From assembly GCA_032622095.1 (NCBI GenBank), contig CP136069.1:172042394-172106393 (forward strand): a DNA stretch of 64,000 nucleotides, read 5' to 3'. Source of the stretch: Siphonodentalium dalli. Its lineage: Eukaryota > Mollusca > Scaphopoda > Gadilida > Siphonodentaliidae. Below, in pieces: positions 12,299-23,956 of the stretch (position 1 is the stretch's first letter; every line of letters starts with the position of its first letter). The notes under the pieces were generated by a model, which was given only the letters and a program-made list of their open reading frames with translations, was not told the DNA's origin and ran no database searches. The position numbers were made by a program, and so were the translations under genes.

Positions 12299-12976
12299 TC
12301 TCATATATATTTTGAAGACCTGTCTGTTTGTCTGTATGTTTGTTTGTCATTTATACAAATCTACGATTCTCGACCGATCGGGACGAAACTTGGTACGTGT
12401 GTGTAGTTTGACCAGGCGGTCGACCTTGCCGTATTGGCGAGCCCGTGCGGCGACCTCTTCGCGCATGCGCAGACGATATCTCGGAAACGGGTGGAGCTAT
12501 CGACTTGAAATTTGGTATGTGAATGTATCTTGCCCCGGATACGAAGTTTATCGGGTCGCCGAGCCCGTGCGACGCCAGCTTCGCGCATGCGCAGACGAGA
12601 TCTCGGAAACGGGTAGAGCTATCGACTTGAAATTTCCTATGTGAATGTATCTTGCCCCGGATACGAATTTTATCGGGTCGCCGAGCCCGTGCGACGCCAG
12701 CTTCGCGCATGCGCAGACGAGATCTCGGAAACGGGTGGAGCTATCGACTTGAAATTTGCTATGTGAATGTATCTTGCCCCGGATACGAATTTTATCGGGT
12801 CGCCGAGCCCGTGCGACGTCAGCTTCACGCATGCGCAGACCAGATCTCGGAAACGGATGGAGCTATCGACTTGAAATTTGGTTTTTGAATAGCCCGGACA
12901 ACGTCGGGCTGGGTAGAGCTATCGACTTGAAATTTGGTTTTTGAATAGCCCGGACAACGTCGGGCTCATCGGCTAG
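12299..12976 (+). mobile_element. Helitron-like element, type A
   Basis: It begins TCTCATATATATTTTGAAG, carries four 122-bp units and ends with a doubled GCCCGGACAACGTCGGGC hairpin segment and CTAG at 12973-12976. A type B element follows without a gap. Confidence 0.6.
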
Positions 12977-13608
12977 TCTATGAAATATTTTGGAAGATCT
13001 GTATGTCTGTGTGTGTGTGTGTGTGTGTGTGTCTGTGTGTCTGTCTGTTCGCGATGGACTCGAAAACGACCGAACCGATTTCGATGAAACTTGGTACGTG
13101 TGGGGGTACTTTCGGACGTGGAGTGGCATGGGCCTGTTAATTTTCCCTTGCGACGTGACCTTGACCTTGAAATCGGTCATTTCAAGGTCAAACGCCCAAA
13201 TATCACGGGATTTCGATGAAAATTATTGTCTAGGGATACTTTCGTATGGGGAGTCTCATAAGCCTATTTATTTGCCCGTGCGACGTGACCTTGACCTTAC
13301 AATCGGGTCAATTCAAGGTCAAATCGCGAATTTTGATGGGATTTCGATGATATTTGATACGTAGGGTAACTTTTGTCCACTGGGTGTTTTGGACGGGTCG
13401 AGACGTGAGCCTGACCTGACCTTGATCTTCAAAATGATCAATTCAAGGTAAAATCGGGTAAAACCGGATGGATTTCGACGGGTTACTTTTGTCGGGTACT
13501 TTTGTCCGGGCAGTGTTTTGGACGGGTCAAATCGGACCCCACCTGACCTTGACCTTCAAAATGGTAATGTCAAGGTCAAAGCCCGGACGAAGTCGGGTCA
13601 CCTTCTAG
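12977..13608 (+). mobile_element. Helitron-like element, type B, first tandem copy
   Basis: It starts TCTATGAAATATTTTGG, then a TG/TCTG microsatellite and a conserved GATGGACTCGAAAACGACCGA block. TGACCTTGACCTTGAAATCGG / TCAAGGTCAAA modules follow, ending in GCCCGGACGAAGTCGGG and CTAG at 13605-13608. Confidence 0.55.
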
Positions 13609-15564
13609 TCTATTATATATTTTGGGAAATCTGTCTGTCTGTCTGTCTGTTCGCGATGGACTCGAAAACGACCGAGCCCATTTCGATGAAACTTGGTATG
13701 TGGGGGTACTTTCGGCCGGGGAGTGGCATGGGCCTATTAATTTGCCCGTGCGACGTGACATTGACATTGAAATCGGGTCATTTCAAGGTCGAACGCCCGA
13801 CTATCACGGGATTTCGATGAAAATTAGTCTCTACGGATACTTTCGTATGGGGATTGTCGTAAGCCTATTCGTTTGCCCGTGCGTCGTGACCTTGACCTTG
13901 AAATATCGGGTCAATTGAAGGTCAAAACGGGTAAAAGGGACGGATTGCGACGAAATTTGATACCTAGAGTTACTTTTGGACAGGCAGTCTTTTGAACGGG
14001 TCAAATCGTGACCCCGACCTGACCTTGACCTTCAAAATGATTACCTTGAAATCTGGTCATTTCAAGGTCGAACGCCCGAGTATCACGGGATTTCGATGAA
14101 AATTAGTGTCTAGGGATACTTTCGTATGGGGAGTGTCGTAAGCATATTCGTTTGCCCGTGCGACGTGACATTGACCTTCAAATCGGGTCAATTCAAGGTC
14201 AAATCGCGAATTTTTATGGGATTTCGACGAAATTTGATACATAGGGTTACTTTTGTCCACTGAGTCTTTTGAACGGGTCAAGTCGTGACCCCGACCTGAC
14301 CTTGACCTTCAAAATGATCAATTCGAGGTCAAATCGGGTAAAACAGGATGCATTTCGACGGGTACTTTTGTCGGATACTTTTGTCCGGGCAGTGTTTTGG
14401 ACGGGTCAAATCGTGACCCCACCTGACCTTGACCTTCAAAATGGACAATTCAATGTCAAATCGCGCAATTCGCCGAAAAGCAGAGGGGAAACAGCCCGGA
14501 CGAAGTCGGGTCCACCTGTCCACTGAGTCTTTTGAACGGATCAAATCGTGACCCCGACCTGACCTTGACCTTCAAAATGATCAATTCGAGGTCAAATCGG
14601 GTAAAACCGGATGGATTTCGACGGGTACTTTTGTCGGGTACTTTTGTCCGGGCAGTGTTTTGGACGGGTCAAATCGTTACCCCACCTGACCTTCAAAATC
14701 GACAATTCAAGGTCAAATCGCGCAATTTGCCGAAAGCAGATGGGAAACAGCCCGGACGAAGTCGGGTCCGCCTATTAATTTGCCCGTTCGACGTGACCTT
14801 GACCTTGAAATCGGGTCATTTCAAGGTCAAACGCCCGAGTATCATGGGATTTCGATGAAAATTAGTGTCTATGGATACTTTCGTATGGGGAGTGTCGTAA
14901 GCCTATTCATTTGCCCGTGCGACGTGACATTGACCTTGAAATCGGGTCAATTCAAGGTCAAATCGCGAATTTTTATGGCATTTCGACGAAATTTGATACA
15001 TAGGGTATTTCGATAAAACTTGGTATGTGGGGATGCTTTCGGTCGGGGAGTGGCATAGGCCTATTAATTTGTCCGTGCGACGTAACCTTGACCTTGAAAT
15101 CGGGTCATTTCAAGGTCAAACGCCCGAGTATCACGGGATTTCGATGAAAATTAGTGTCTAGGGATACTTTCGTATGGGAAGTGTCATAAGCCTATTCATT
15201 TGCCCGTGCGACGTGACCTTGAAATCGGGTCAATTCAAGGTCAAATCGCGAATTTTGATGGCATTTCGACGAAATTTGATACATAGGGTTACTTTTGTCC
15301 ACCGAGTGCTTAGGACGGGTCAAATCGTGACCCCGGCCTGACCTTGACCTTCAAAATGATCAATTCAAGGTCAAATCGGGTAAAACCGGATGGATTTCGA
15401 CGGGTACTTTTGTCGGGTACTTTTGTCCGAGCAGTGTTTTGGATGGGTCAAATGGTGACCCCCACCTGACCTTGACCTTCAAAATGGACAATTCAAGGTC
15501 AAATCGCGCAAATCGCCGAAAAGCAGAGGGGAACCGCCCGGACGAAGTCGGGTCCGCCTGCTAG
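13609..15564 (+). mobile_element. Helitron-like element, type B, composite second copy
   Basis: It starts directly after the preceding CTAG and ends in the hairpin plus CTAG at 15561-15564. Two internal hairpins (GCCCGGACGAAGTCGGGTCC near 14491 and 14750) are followed by internal body sequence instead of CTAG. The copy was therefore built from several fused units whose 3' termini were lost. The exact nuclear-receptor-like half-site TCAAGGTCA or its complement is extremely dense here. Confidence 0.55.
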
Positions 15565-15690
15565 TTATATATATATTAACTAAATGCAGTGACTATCGAT
15601 GGCGAAATCGTTTTTGTCAGTTCGTCGCCGATAGATTCGTCCCGAATCGAGTAGTACATATTTACAATTGAACTTTGTTCTGACGATGTT
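15565..15690. repeat. Dispersed repeat shared with 34737-34855
   Basis: About 115 bp beginning AAATGCAGTGACTATCGATGG match 34740-34855 in the same orientation. The nature of the repeat is unknown. Confidence 0.5.
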
Positions 15691-15939
15691 TTCTTCAAAC
15701 TTTTTCAGAGTTATAGCTCTGTGTTATGACAAGAGGTATGTGCATTACTGGTTGTGTTATTGTGCGCATGGATTTTCATTGGCAAATCCAAAATGGCGCT
15801 ATTTTAAACTAAAAAAAACCATTGTTCTCCGTTATCATCAACTATACCATTATGGCCATGAATGAATACTGAACAAATAACAACTGTTTGTTTGCTACAT
15901 GGAGTGTCTATATTTAAGAAAACTTGCATGCTTCTTTTG

Positions 15940-16390
15940 ATGGGATTTGTGTTACGGGTCATCGATTCTGAAAGAACTAGAGCTAACATCTCTAGAATCG
16001 AGAAGGAAAGAACAACGACTGGCATTACTGTACAAAGTGGTTAAGGGGTCGGCCCCAGGTATAAAAAGCGAGCATTACCTGAGAAACTATCGACTTAAAA
16101 GGAAAAATGTACCACAAAAACTTCGAAGGCTACGTCAGCAGCAACTTTGTAGAAAACCTGGTGACGAACAACGAAAGCAGCTTCGAACTCATTAAAACTG
16201 ACACAGACCAGTTCAAAAATTCATTCTTTCCACGAACAGTGGAACAAACTGTATGACAATACAGTCAAGACCGCTGATTTGGATTTGGATTCATTCAAAG
16301 CGGCTCTGGGAGACCTAAATTAGCGCTCCTCCCACCGTCCTGCAAAAAACAGATTGGGATCTAGGACGTATATGATACAGATACAGACAG
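15940..16390 (+). pseudogene. LINE 3' end, decayed reverse-transcriptase C-terminus
   Basis: One frame (to 16195) reads LESRRKEQRLALLYKVVKG. After a frame change the typical C-terminal signature of CR1/Jockey-like LINE polymerases appears (NSFFPRTVEQ, then WNKLYDN...DSFKAALGDLN and stop at about 16323). The signature is itself split by a small deletion. A GATACA-type tail at about 16372-16389 fits the microsatellite tails of such LINEs. The rest of the element is absent. Confidence 0.65.
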
Positions 16391-16449
16391 GGTCAAAACA
16401 GTTTACCGGAAAAAAACTCTAATGAGCTTGCCACACGTGTTCGTTTGTG

Positions 16450-16830
16450 AACATCCATACAAATTCCATTGATATCCGTCAACTGGTGGTGGAAATATGG
16501 ACAAAAAAACAATACTTCCAAATAATCAAATATGAATAACCCTAGATCGGAAAACCAAACAAAAAAAATGATTGAACAATCAACTGATTGTAGCAGTGAA
16601 CATCCATACCAAATTTCATTCATTCATTTCATTCAAATTTCATTCGTCAACCGGTGGTGGAGATATGTGCTTGGACAGACAAAAAAATCAACATTTCCAG
16701 ATAAACAAAGATAAACCACTATAGAACTGAAAATCCGGGAAAGAAGATTGAAAACTCCGTTGAATGCCCTCATCCATACCAAATATCAATCAGATCCGAC
16801 AACCGGTGATATCTGCCCGGACAGACGCAT
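16450..16830. repeat. Diverged tandem repeat, about 150-170 bp units
   Basis: CATCCATACCAAATTTCATT-like starts at about 16454, 16601 and 16772 are each followed by GTCAACCGGTGGTGGAGATATG or a variant. The style resembles the satellite at 30.2-31.6 kb, but homology is uncertain. Confidence 0.5.
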
Positions 16831-16991
16831 GTGTGTGGAATCATTGAAGTCACTGGAGCGGCATATTGATATTATGTATGTGCAGGACCGTTCTGTAAAT
16901 TTTGTAAAAAATAAAATTTTGAATACTCACTTCAACTTTTCTCATGTGAGAATTTCGAAAAACTATTCCGGATACACAGAGAAAAGTGTTG

Positions 16992-17046
16992 TGAAAGTAA
17001 TTGATGTGAATGTAATTGATGTGAATGTAATTGATGTGAATGTAAT
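16992..17046. repeat. 15-bp tandem repeat
   Basis: GTAATTGATGTGAAT is repeated about three and a half times. The surrounding 16831-17280 shows nothing else recognisable. Confidence 0.7.
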
Positions 17047-17284
17047 GCCAAATGGTTGATATTACTGGCTGAATTATGTTGAAAGTAAAAAATAAAAAAA
17101 TAAAAAAATAGATTTTCAGCCGAAAATTAGTGTGTTTATACTTGTGGGTTCTTTATAATTTTTTTAACGTCATCACATATTAATGATTGGTGAATGAAAT
17201 GACAACCTTGAATGGTGTTTGAGTGAGAATATACAGTGTTTGTACCAGAGACCAAACTAAAATGATCTACTTTAGTGAGTTTAA

Positions 17285-17763
17285 AGGTACTCAATCCGAT
17301 AAAACTCCTCTCAATTACTATTTCAATGGCTTCGGGGGTCAAAAATATTTGATTCGAGTCGAGGAAGTCACACATCAAAGCTCAGATTTGTTAGATATCG
17401 ATTTTAGAAATCTATTATTTTTCATTATCGGGAATTCTTTCTGACCCAGAAGACAGTCAAAATTTCGTTATTATTACCACTTGATTATAGAGTTATCCAT
17501 CCTTGTCTGTTTGAATAGAGTTTTGGCGTAAAATCTCGAGCAGGTTACCAAATTGACGGCAGTTATTAGTACTCATCTCGAGCAATTAACAAATTTCAAA
17601 AATCAATATATAATAACTCTGAGCTTTGTTTGATGGGTTCCTCGACTCGAATCAAATATTTGTTACCCCCAAAGCCAAAGAAATAGTAATATAGGACCCT
17701 CTGATCGGATTGTTGTTGTTGGAATCTGTTGAGATGGGGACCCTCTTTACGGATTGAGTACCT
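17285..17763. mobile_element. TTAA-flanked TIR element (AGGTACTC family)
   Basis: The termini are TTAA-AGGTACTCAATCCG and CGGATTGAGTACCT-TTAA. The interior is a loose palindrome with GGTTCCTCGACTCGAATCAAA and AGAGTTATCCATC on both sides. The TTAA at each end is the expected piggyBac-type target duplication (family inference). There is no transposase. Confidence 0.7.
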
Positions 17764-18235
17764 TTAAATGCCCATTTAATTTAATTTAATTTAGTCACCG
17801 ATTATTTTTTTTATATTGCCTTGATATACGGTTTTAACAACAATCTATGACCTAAAATATGATTAAAATATTATAATTTATCACAATTTGGAACGTCTGT
17901 GTCTCAAAGGTGCCCATAAATAGAGAGTAATAGAAATTAGCTGAAATCATAGAAATGTTTCCTCCGTTCCACTCCCAGAATGCAACATAATTCAAATTAA
18001 GATATAGAGTTATTCCCCTTCCATTGAAAAAATAGACTTTGCAGTACAGTCCAGATGAAACTTAAGCACATAAACACGTCGGTACCTCAACAAAAACAAC
18101 AAGTTCACAGTTTATTACACCGCATAAGTTGATAATACAATGTTTCAGAGCTTTCAAATAGTATATACATGTAGTATGGCATATATTTTATATGTGATCT
18201 GGGTGGGGGTCGAAAATTAAGTGGGCATTTAACGC
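17764..18235. mobile_element. TTAA-flanked element (AGGCCC family)
   Basis: It directly abuts the preceding element. The ends are TTTAAATGCCCATTTAATTT and AAATTAAGTGGGCATTTAA. It shares TATACGGTTTTAA and GGAACGTCTGTGTCTCA with the copies at 41766-42187 and 42187-42650. Confidence 0.6.
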
Positions 18236-18830
18236 TGTTATAACGCTGACGATATGCACAAGTACGGACGGGGAGCCTCAAAGTGGGAATTGTTTGGTGA
18301 TTTATATTCTTCTGTGCACTGCACCCACAAGTAAATTCTTGAAAAATTTCAATATTAAAAAGTATCTAGTTCAACTCTTCGATAACTGGATACTAGCTAG
18401 CTGACAAGTTGTCACTTGATTTCCATTTATTCATTTATAGTGATGTTAAGATAATAAGTTCAGTAGACAACCAAACGCTGTTTGTTGAACTTATTATCTG
18501 AACATCCCTGCATGTAAGTAACGGTGGGGGGTCCATGCATATATCTCAGGGGTGTTTTCTGTCACAACGTCCCTACAAATGCATGCCTTAAGAACTGAAT
18601 GATGGGATATGCACATGTATGGATGCCGGGACTCGCGAATGGGTACTTGTGGGGTGATTTCTATTTTTTGGACGGCTTGTGCATGGCACCCCAAAAGGAA
18701 ATTTTTGAAAAATGTTAATAATAAAAAGCATCTATAGTTTAACCCTTTGATACTAGCTGACGAGTTGTTACTTGATTCACATTTATTCATGTATAGTGAT
18801 GTTAAGATAATAAGTCAGCAGACAATATAC
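18236..18830. repeat. Diverged tandem duplication, about 360 bp
   Basis: ATTTATTCATTTATAGTGATG at about 18425 recurs at about 18781, and the GCACAAGTACGGACGGG region at 18255 recurs, diverged, near 18610. A short inverted pair (AATAAGTTCA / TGAACTTATTA) lies near 18450-18500. Confidence 0.5.
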
Positions 18831-19470
18831 TTTCATTGGAAGGGCCTTTCCTTCCACATGCAGGAATACTTTCATAATAAATAACAAAGCATGGACCATG
18901 GCACGCAATTGCATTGCAAATATGTTGATTTAATATGCAGTTATTTATGACAGGCCCATCGTGAAATCGGATATCTTCTCCATACTTCACTATTTTGAAC
19001 CTTGGCCGAAAGATTGATACCAAAGTATGTGACACAACTGTAAAATATAGTGGCCCCATGCCACGAACTATACAAATTCTCACTCTATAACAATACGTTG
19101 ATGCACGTATCTGGACGAGTAGGCACCCCACACGTACCATGCAGGTACAACCCAAGTGAACATATGCAGAAGGCCACATCACTCAGAATTGTCCAATTGA
19201 ACCACACGCATTATGGACGAATGTACTACGTACTCACCACAAGTATCATTTTCACCCCATATGCGAAAATATGCACAGCTCCAATGAGTGAGTCCGGGAC
19301 GGACGGAAAAATGCCCGACGTCCCGACGGCTTGATGGACGGACGGATGAGATCAATCAAGTATCCCCCATTCTCTTCGAGTGGTATAAAAATATAACGAC
19401 TGTCACGCAAAATGAAAAGCAATGTTATAATCATGCATTGATGAAGCATATATTTGATGACGTGGAACGT
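18831..19470. other. Unannotated stretch
   Basis: Open frames of about 100 codons exist on both strands but show no domain, no codon signal I can recognise and no splice support. GACGGACGG near 19300-19345 is a minor simple repeat. Confidence 0.35.
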
Positions 19471-19473
19471 TAG

Positions 19474-19940
19474 AGAGTACTCAATTCGATCAGAGGGTCC
19501 TATATTACTATTTCTTAGGCTTTGGGGTTAAAAAATATTTGATTCGAGTCGAGGAACCCACCCATCAAAGCTCATAGTGATTAGATATCGATTTTTTTAA
19601 ATCTATTAATTTTCGGAGATCTGTCCCAATATAGTTAGCAGAAACACGTGATCAAAACAGACAAATTGCGGGTGTAAGATGGATAACTCTAAAATCAAGT
19701 GGTTATTATTGTAAATAGTAAGCACTTGATTTTAGAGTTATCCATCTTACACCCGCAATTTGTCTGTTTTGATCACGTGGTTCTGCTAACTTGTGGGACA
19801 GATTTCCGAAAATTAATAGATTTCAAAAATATAATCACTCTGAGCTTTGAAGGGTGGGTTCCTCGACTCGAATCAAATATGTTTTACCCCCAAAGCCTAA
19901 GAAATAGTAATATAGGACCCTCTGATCGGATTGAGTACCT
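19474..19940. mobile_element. TTAA-type element with large palindrome
   Basis: The right end GATTGAGTACCT-TTAA is intact and the left end is degenerate (TTAGAGAGTACTCAATTCG). The centre (about 19630-19795) is a nearly perfect inverted repeat around 19710, with AACACGTGATCAAAACAGAC pairing with its complement. Confidence 0.65.
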
Positions 19941-20839
19941 TTAAAGGCCAACTTAATTTTCGATACCCCAGCTAGCATAATTTATTATACGCGTGCTGTG
20001 CATATAAATAATGATCATTTGTAAAAACGACCGTCTAGATTTAACTTGATTCGAGCCACGAAAGAGCTGATTGCTGTCAGTTATCACTGTTGTATTTCAA
20101 AATGCATCACAATGAATTATGTTCCCATACATTAAATATTACCCATTATAACAGGGTCACATTCAGATATGATACGTCATAATAGAATTATACTAATGCT
20201 ACTATATATGGTTAACAGTTTACAATTCGATGATAGTTAGTCAAAAAATTCAGTTACGCCATAGACATCGGTAACGACAAGGCTACAACGGATAACGATT
20301 ATTATCTGTTAGCGATTTCTTCTAAGTTATTATTATCTATTAACAACAAGAAAATCTAGTGTTTTTGAGTGGGAACCGAGAATTATTTCAGTCATGGCCG
20401 CGACAAAATTTAACATATTCTATATTATATACCATTTGAAAGAGGAAGCTCCAAAACAATGTATTATCAACTTATCCAGTTGAATAAACTGTGAACACGT
20501 TGTTTTTGTCAATGTATTGACATGTGTTCTGCTCTTAATTCCGATCTGGACTGTGCTACCCAGTGCTACCAGTCTATTATTCTCAATGGAAGGGGAATAA
20601 CTCTATCTCTTAGTTTATAATTTGTATGTTTTCAGGGTAAATAAAGGGAGAATTATTGTGGTGAATCTGAGTCTCTGAGAATCTCTATCACTTGGCGGAC
20701 ACTCCAATGGTCACAGCTGTTCTGCATATGTAATCTGTGGCAATATATATGTTTTGTTTCCTCTTTCAAATGGCATATAATATGGAATATATTGTATATA
20801 ATATGATCTGGGGATTCGAAAATTAAGTGGGCCTTTAAA
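19941..20839. mobile_element. Long copy of the AGGCCC TTAA family
   Basis: The left end TTAAAGGCCAACTTAATTTT shares its TTAA with the neighbouring element, and the right end reads AAATTAAGTGGGCCTTTAA. The interior contains the family's GGAAGGGGAATAACTCTA phrase. Confidence 0.5.
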
Positions 20840-21129
20840 CATATGGACGTATATAACCCTGAACGTAGTATGACTCTATCTGTGAGTTTTGCGATACCTC
20901 CCTATAGTATCTGTGCTATTTAAATAGTATTCTGCCCATGCATGTCTGCCTGTGTGTGAAAACAATTTACTATTGATCGCGCTGCAGCTATATACGATGC
21001 AAACTGAGCATAATTTATCTTGGACAGAGAGCTGGTGTGCGTGTCTGTCTGGAGATGTAAGGATAATTTTCTGGTCTCTACAAACGAGACGGTATATTGC
21101 GAATCGGGGTGTATTGATTTTTACCGAGA
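20840..21129 (+). promoter_or_regulatory. Presumed 5' region of the tetraspan gene
   Basis: It lies between the end of a transposon and the ATG at 21130. The start context is gagaATGG, with A at -3 and G at +4. I cannot pinpoint a TATA box or start site, and a 5' untranslated exon further upstream is possible. Confidence 0.3.
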
Positions 21130-21298
21130 ATGGGCGTTCAAGAAATGTGTGTGACTGGAATTGCAGGATTAGGGCTGCTGGTACAGATACTTGCAGTGGC
21201 TTTGCCGTACTGGAGTCTGCGACATTACAGCAATTCAGATGATATAAATTACGGACTCTTTCAAATGTGTGATTTCCAGCGATGTTCATCACTTCACG
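21130..21298 (+). CDS. Claudin/PMP22-like four-transmembrane protein, exon 1
   Basis: Encodes residues 1-56 and the first base of codon 57. The frame opens with MGVQEMCVTGIAGLG, and a hydrophobic first membrane segment spans about residues 7-27. The short extracellular loop follows, with W28, G42-L43-F44, C47 and C52. This is the W...GL(W/F)...C...C signature of the PMP22/EMP/claudin superfamily, whose members organise junctions or membrane domains (family knowledge). The donor is CACG|GTATGA (phase 1). The full protein is 186 residues over three exons: 561 coding bases including the stop, with both phase-1 junctions matching. The overlapping minus-strand frame is a shadow. Confidence 0.82.
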
Positions 21299-21454
21299 GT
21301 ATGATGCCATAATTTATGCAATTACTATATTATATACTTGCGCACATCACATATGTGGCATGTGTGTGGTGTCTTAAATTGCCAGCATAAGTTTGAACCA
21401 CGGGTGCTGGGCGCTCTTCTGAAAGACCTGTAGCTAGGATCAGACACACATACG

Positions 21455-21730
21455 TTTAACTTGTAACGTGTGTTGTCGTTGCCAACAAAAGTCACCTGAC
21501 TGAGGTAACCATGCTGCCTACACGTACACGGTCATACCGTTCAGAAGTTTTGTGTCAACGTCTTGCTTTATACTGAAACGTGTAGCGAATATTTTTGCTA
21601 ATCGAATCAGCATTGTGCAGGCAGATATATGCTGCATGGCGCGGACACATGTGTGTAACTTGTAACGTGTGTTGTCGTTGCCAACAAAGGTCACCTGACG
21701 CAGGTAACCACGCCGCCTACACGTACAGGT
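21455..21730. repeat. Direct repeats shared with 23026-23140
   Basis: AACTTGTAACGTGTGTTGTC occurs at about 21460 and 21657, each followed by GTTGCCAACAAA and GTAACCA. The segment between (CGTTCAGAAGTTTTGTGTCA to GCTGCATGGCGCGGA) is present again at 23033-23140. Confidence 0.6.
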
Positions 21731-22142
21731 TATAATACACCAAATACAAATTAGTAGAGTGATTTCCCCTGGGACCCCAAGCTAGGATTAGCATAAAAAA
21801 AATTTGGCAGCTGAATGGTCAATGACACATGGATGAAAAGTGCACGACGAGAAACATCAAATAGAGCCACATGGTGAACGGTTAATTGGCAAATAATTTA
21901 TGGGAGGGGTTGGTTTTTTTTTCGATGTCCTTTTTTTCTCCATTTTAAGGGTAGTGTGACGTTTGTCAAAACTGCAGTGTGACGCAGCATGTTTACAAGT
22001 ACTTTTGGGCACATTTTCGTGCGTCTAAAGGACGTTCTTCAATGTTTGATACTCGTGCAGGGTCAAAGCTTTCCTGCGAATACAGGCCAGTGGGATTTGT
22101 TAACACTGAGGCCTATGCAAATCATTTGGTGTATTGTAACCT
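21727..22142. mobile_element. Short TIR element, about 416 bp
   Basis: The inverted ends are AGGTTATAATACACCAAAT and ATTTGGTGTATTGTAACCT. The subterminal phrase TTAACACTGAGGCCTATG recurs near 40529, at the right end of another TIR element. There is no clear target duplication. Confidence 0.5.
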
Positions 22143-23025
22143 AGAGTGAAAAATTGTCGTTTTTCAGATTTCTGCTCTGGAACAAGTCCTGTGCTCATTA
22201 TCCGCATAAAACAAATTAGAAACATAAAGAACGCGACACGACAGCTTATTTGGCACGGGAGCAGTCCAATTAAATAAAAAATTAACCCCTCTGATGCCAT
22301 TTCTGCTTCTCGTTGTGGAACCGAAAATTGCCATTTTCGACCAAAATTTGGGCCCATTGACGCCCATTTAATGAATGTGAGACCATAGTTTTGGGCGCCC
22401 GACAAACTAGATGAACAAAAAGGCAGATGTGTCGGGTTTGAGCATGACATGGGAGTAAAGCGTATAATGTCATTATGGACCATACTCTAAAATATGATGC
22501 AAAATCGGACCAGTATAAGGTCAAACGAAGTTGAATTGCCCCTTTTAGATGACAGGTTGACAAAAACGCGTACCCTGGAAGTTTGCAGAAACGGTTTGGC
22601 GATCCAACGAGCCAAAATTTCCGCCAATAAATGCATTCTTATGAAGGGAAAAGTTTGGTTTTCTGTCGATTTTTTTCGAAAATTGGGTAGGTGCGCCCAA
22701 TGTGAAACCTAAGTGCGCCCAATTCGCATAGCGAATCGTATGGCATATTTTCTGGAAGTGGTATCCACAAGCTATCAGATCGACCACATGCATATACGTC
22801 GTCATTGTTTACTTTGCCAAAATTGAGCTAAAATGAAAAAAAAAATGACATTCAAGTCAAGGTCATTTTTTAGCACATTCAGATATGGGTTGTGGCAGAA
22901 AAGGGTTAATAAAGTAAGAACACAGACATGTTTCGAATCAAATTTATTTATTTTGACGTGGGTATATAAATGGACGCAATTTGATATCGTTTGTGCGACT
23001 TTCTTATCTTTCCAGTGATCAATAC
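22143..23025. other. Intronic DNA without recognised feature
   Basis: Several open frames of 60-125 codons overlap on both strands, without domains. GCGCCCAA occurs twice near 22693-22720. I do not support a gene here. Confidence 0.35.
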
Positions 23026-23694
23026 ACGGTCATATCGTTCAGAAGTTTTGTGTCAACGTATTGCTTTATATATACTGAAACGTGTAGCGAATATTTTGCT
23101 AATCGAATCAATTGTGCAGGCAGATATATGCTGCATGGCGCGGAATCATTTTAATTTGATTGAAGCCAATTTCGGCTTCTTGTACTGCATGTCGTGGTTG
23201 GAATAGAACGGAATTCAACACGAATGATTCATTCGTCTAGTATCGATCAGCGAGCTATAAATGATCGATAAAACAGTAAAGTTGTTTTGCGTTCTCTATA
23301 TCCGACTACTATCTACAAGTTTCCACAGACGCTGGCTAATGTCAATAACGTGTAAGCTTGACGCAGTAAAATCACATAACTTTTCTCGCCAATTTGCATA
23401 TCGACGGCAATACCATAGAAACACACGTTACAAGTTACACGTACGTGGCTGATCATTGGGCAGATTGCGAAATACAAGTTTCCCGTTCAAACGGCAAACG
23501 CCAATGTAAATTTGGCATAAACGTCACTGATTTCGTGGTCCGATTTCAGTCAGTGACTCCCAGTTCACGTTGGTAGTTTGATGTATTTGGAGTGCGGATA
23601 CGGGTAGCAGAATTACGTGAAACGGGTAGTGCATGTATGGGAAGACATAGACGACATAATTCATTAAATAATAAGGGTCACATTTACAGATTAA

Positions 23695-23956
23695 AGGTAC
23701 TCAATCCGATTAGACGCTCCTAAGTTACTATTTCTTTGGCTTTGGGGGTAAAAAATATTTGATTCGAGTCGAGGAACCCACCTTTCAAAGCTCAGAGTGA
23801 TCAGATATCGATTTTTGAAATGTGTTAATTTTTGGAGATGTGGGCCACTTCCACGTCTCAAACGGACAAATTACGGACAGATTGCGGGTGTAAGATGGAT
23901 AACTCTAAAATCAAGTGATTATTATTGTTAATAATAACCACTTGATTTTAGACTTA
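23695..23956. mobile_element. Truncated TTAA element (AGGTACTC family)
   Basis: It starts TTAA-AGGTACTCAATCCG and runs through the central inverted repeat (ACTCTAAAATCAAGTG / CACTTGATTTTAGA), then stops. The right half is missing. Confidence 0.6.

Noticed and set aside
18494-19334. Overlapping frames of about 95-126 codons.
   Set aside because: They lie across diverged duplications and simple repeats, and none has a recognisable family.
20876-21310. A 144-codon minus-strand frame over the tetraspan exon 1.
   Set aside because: Antisense to a well-supported exon, with no recognisable domain.
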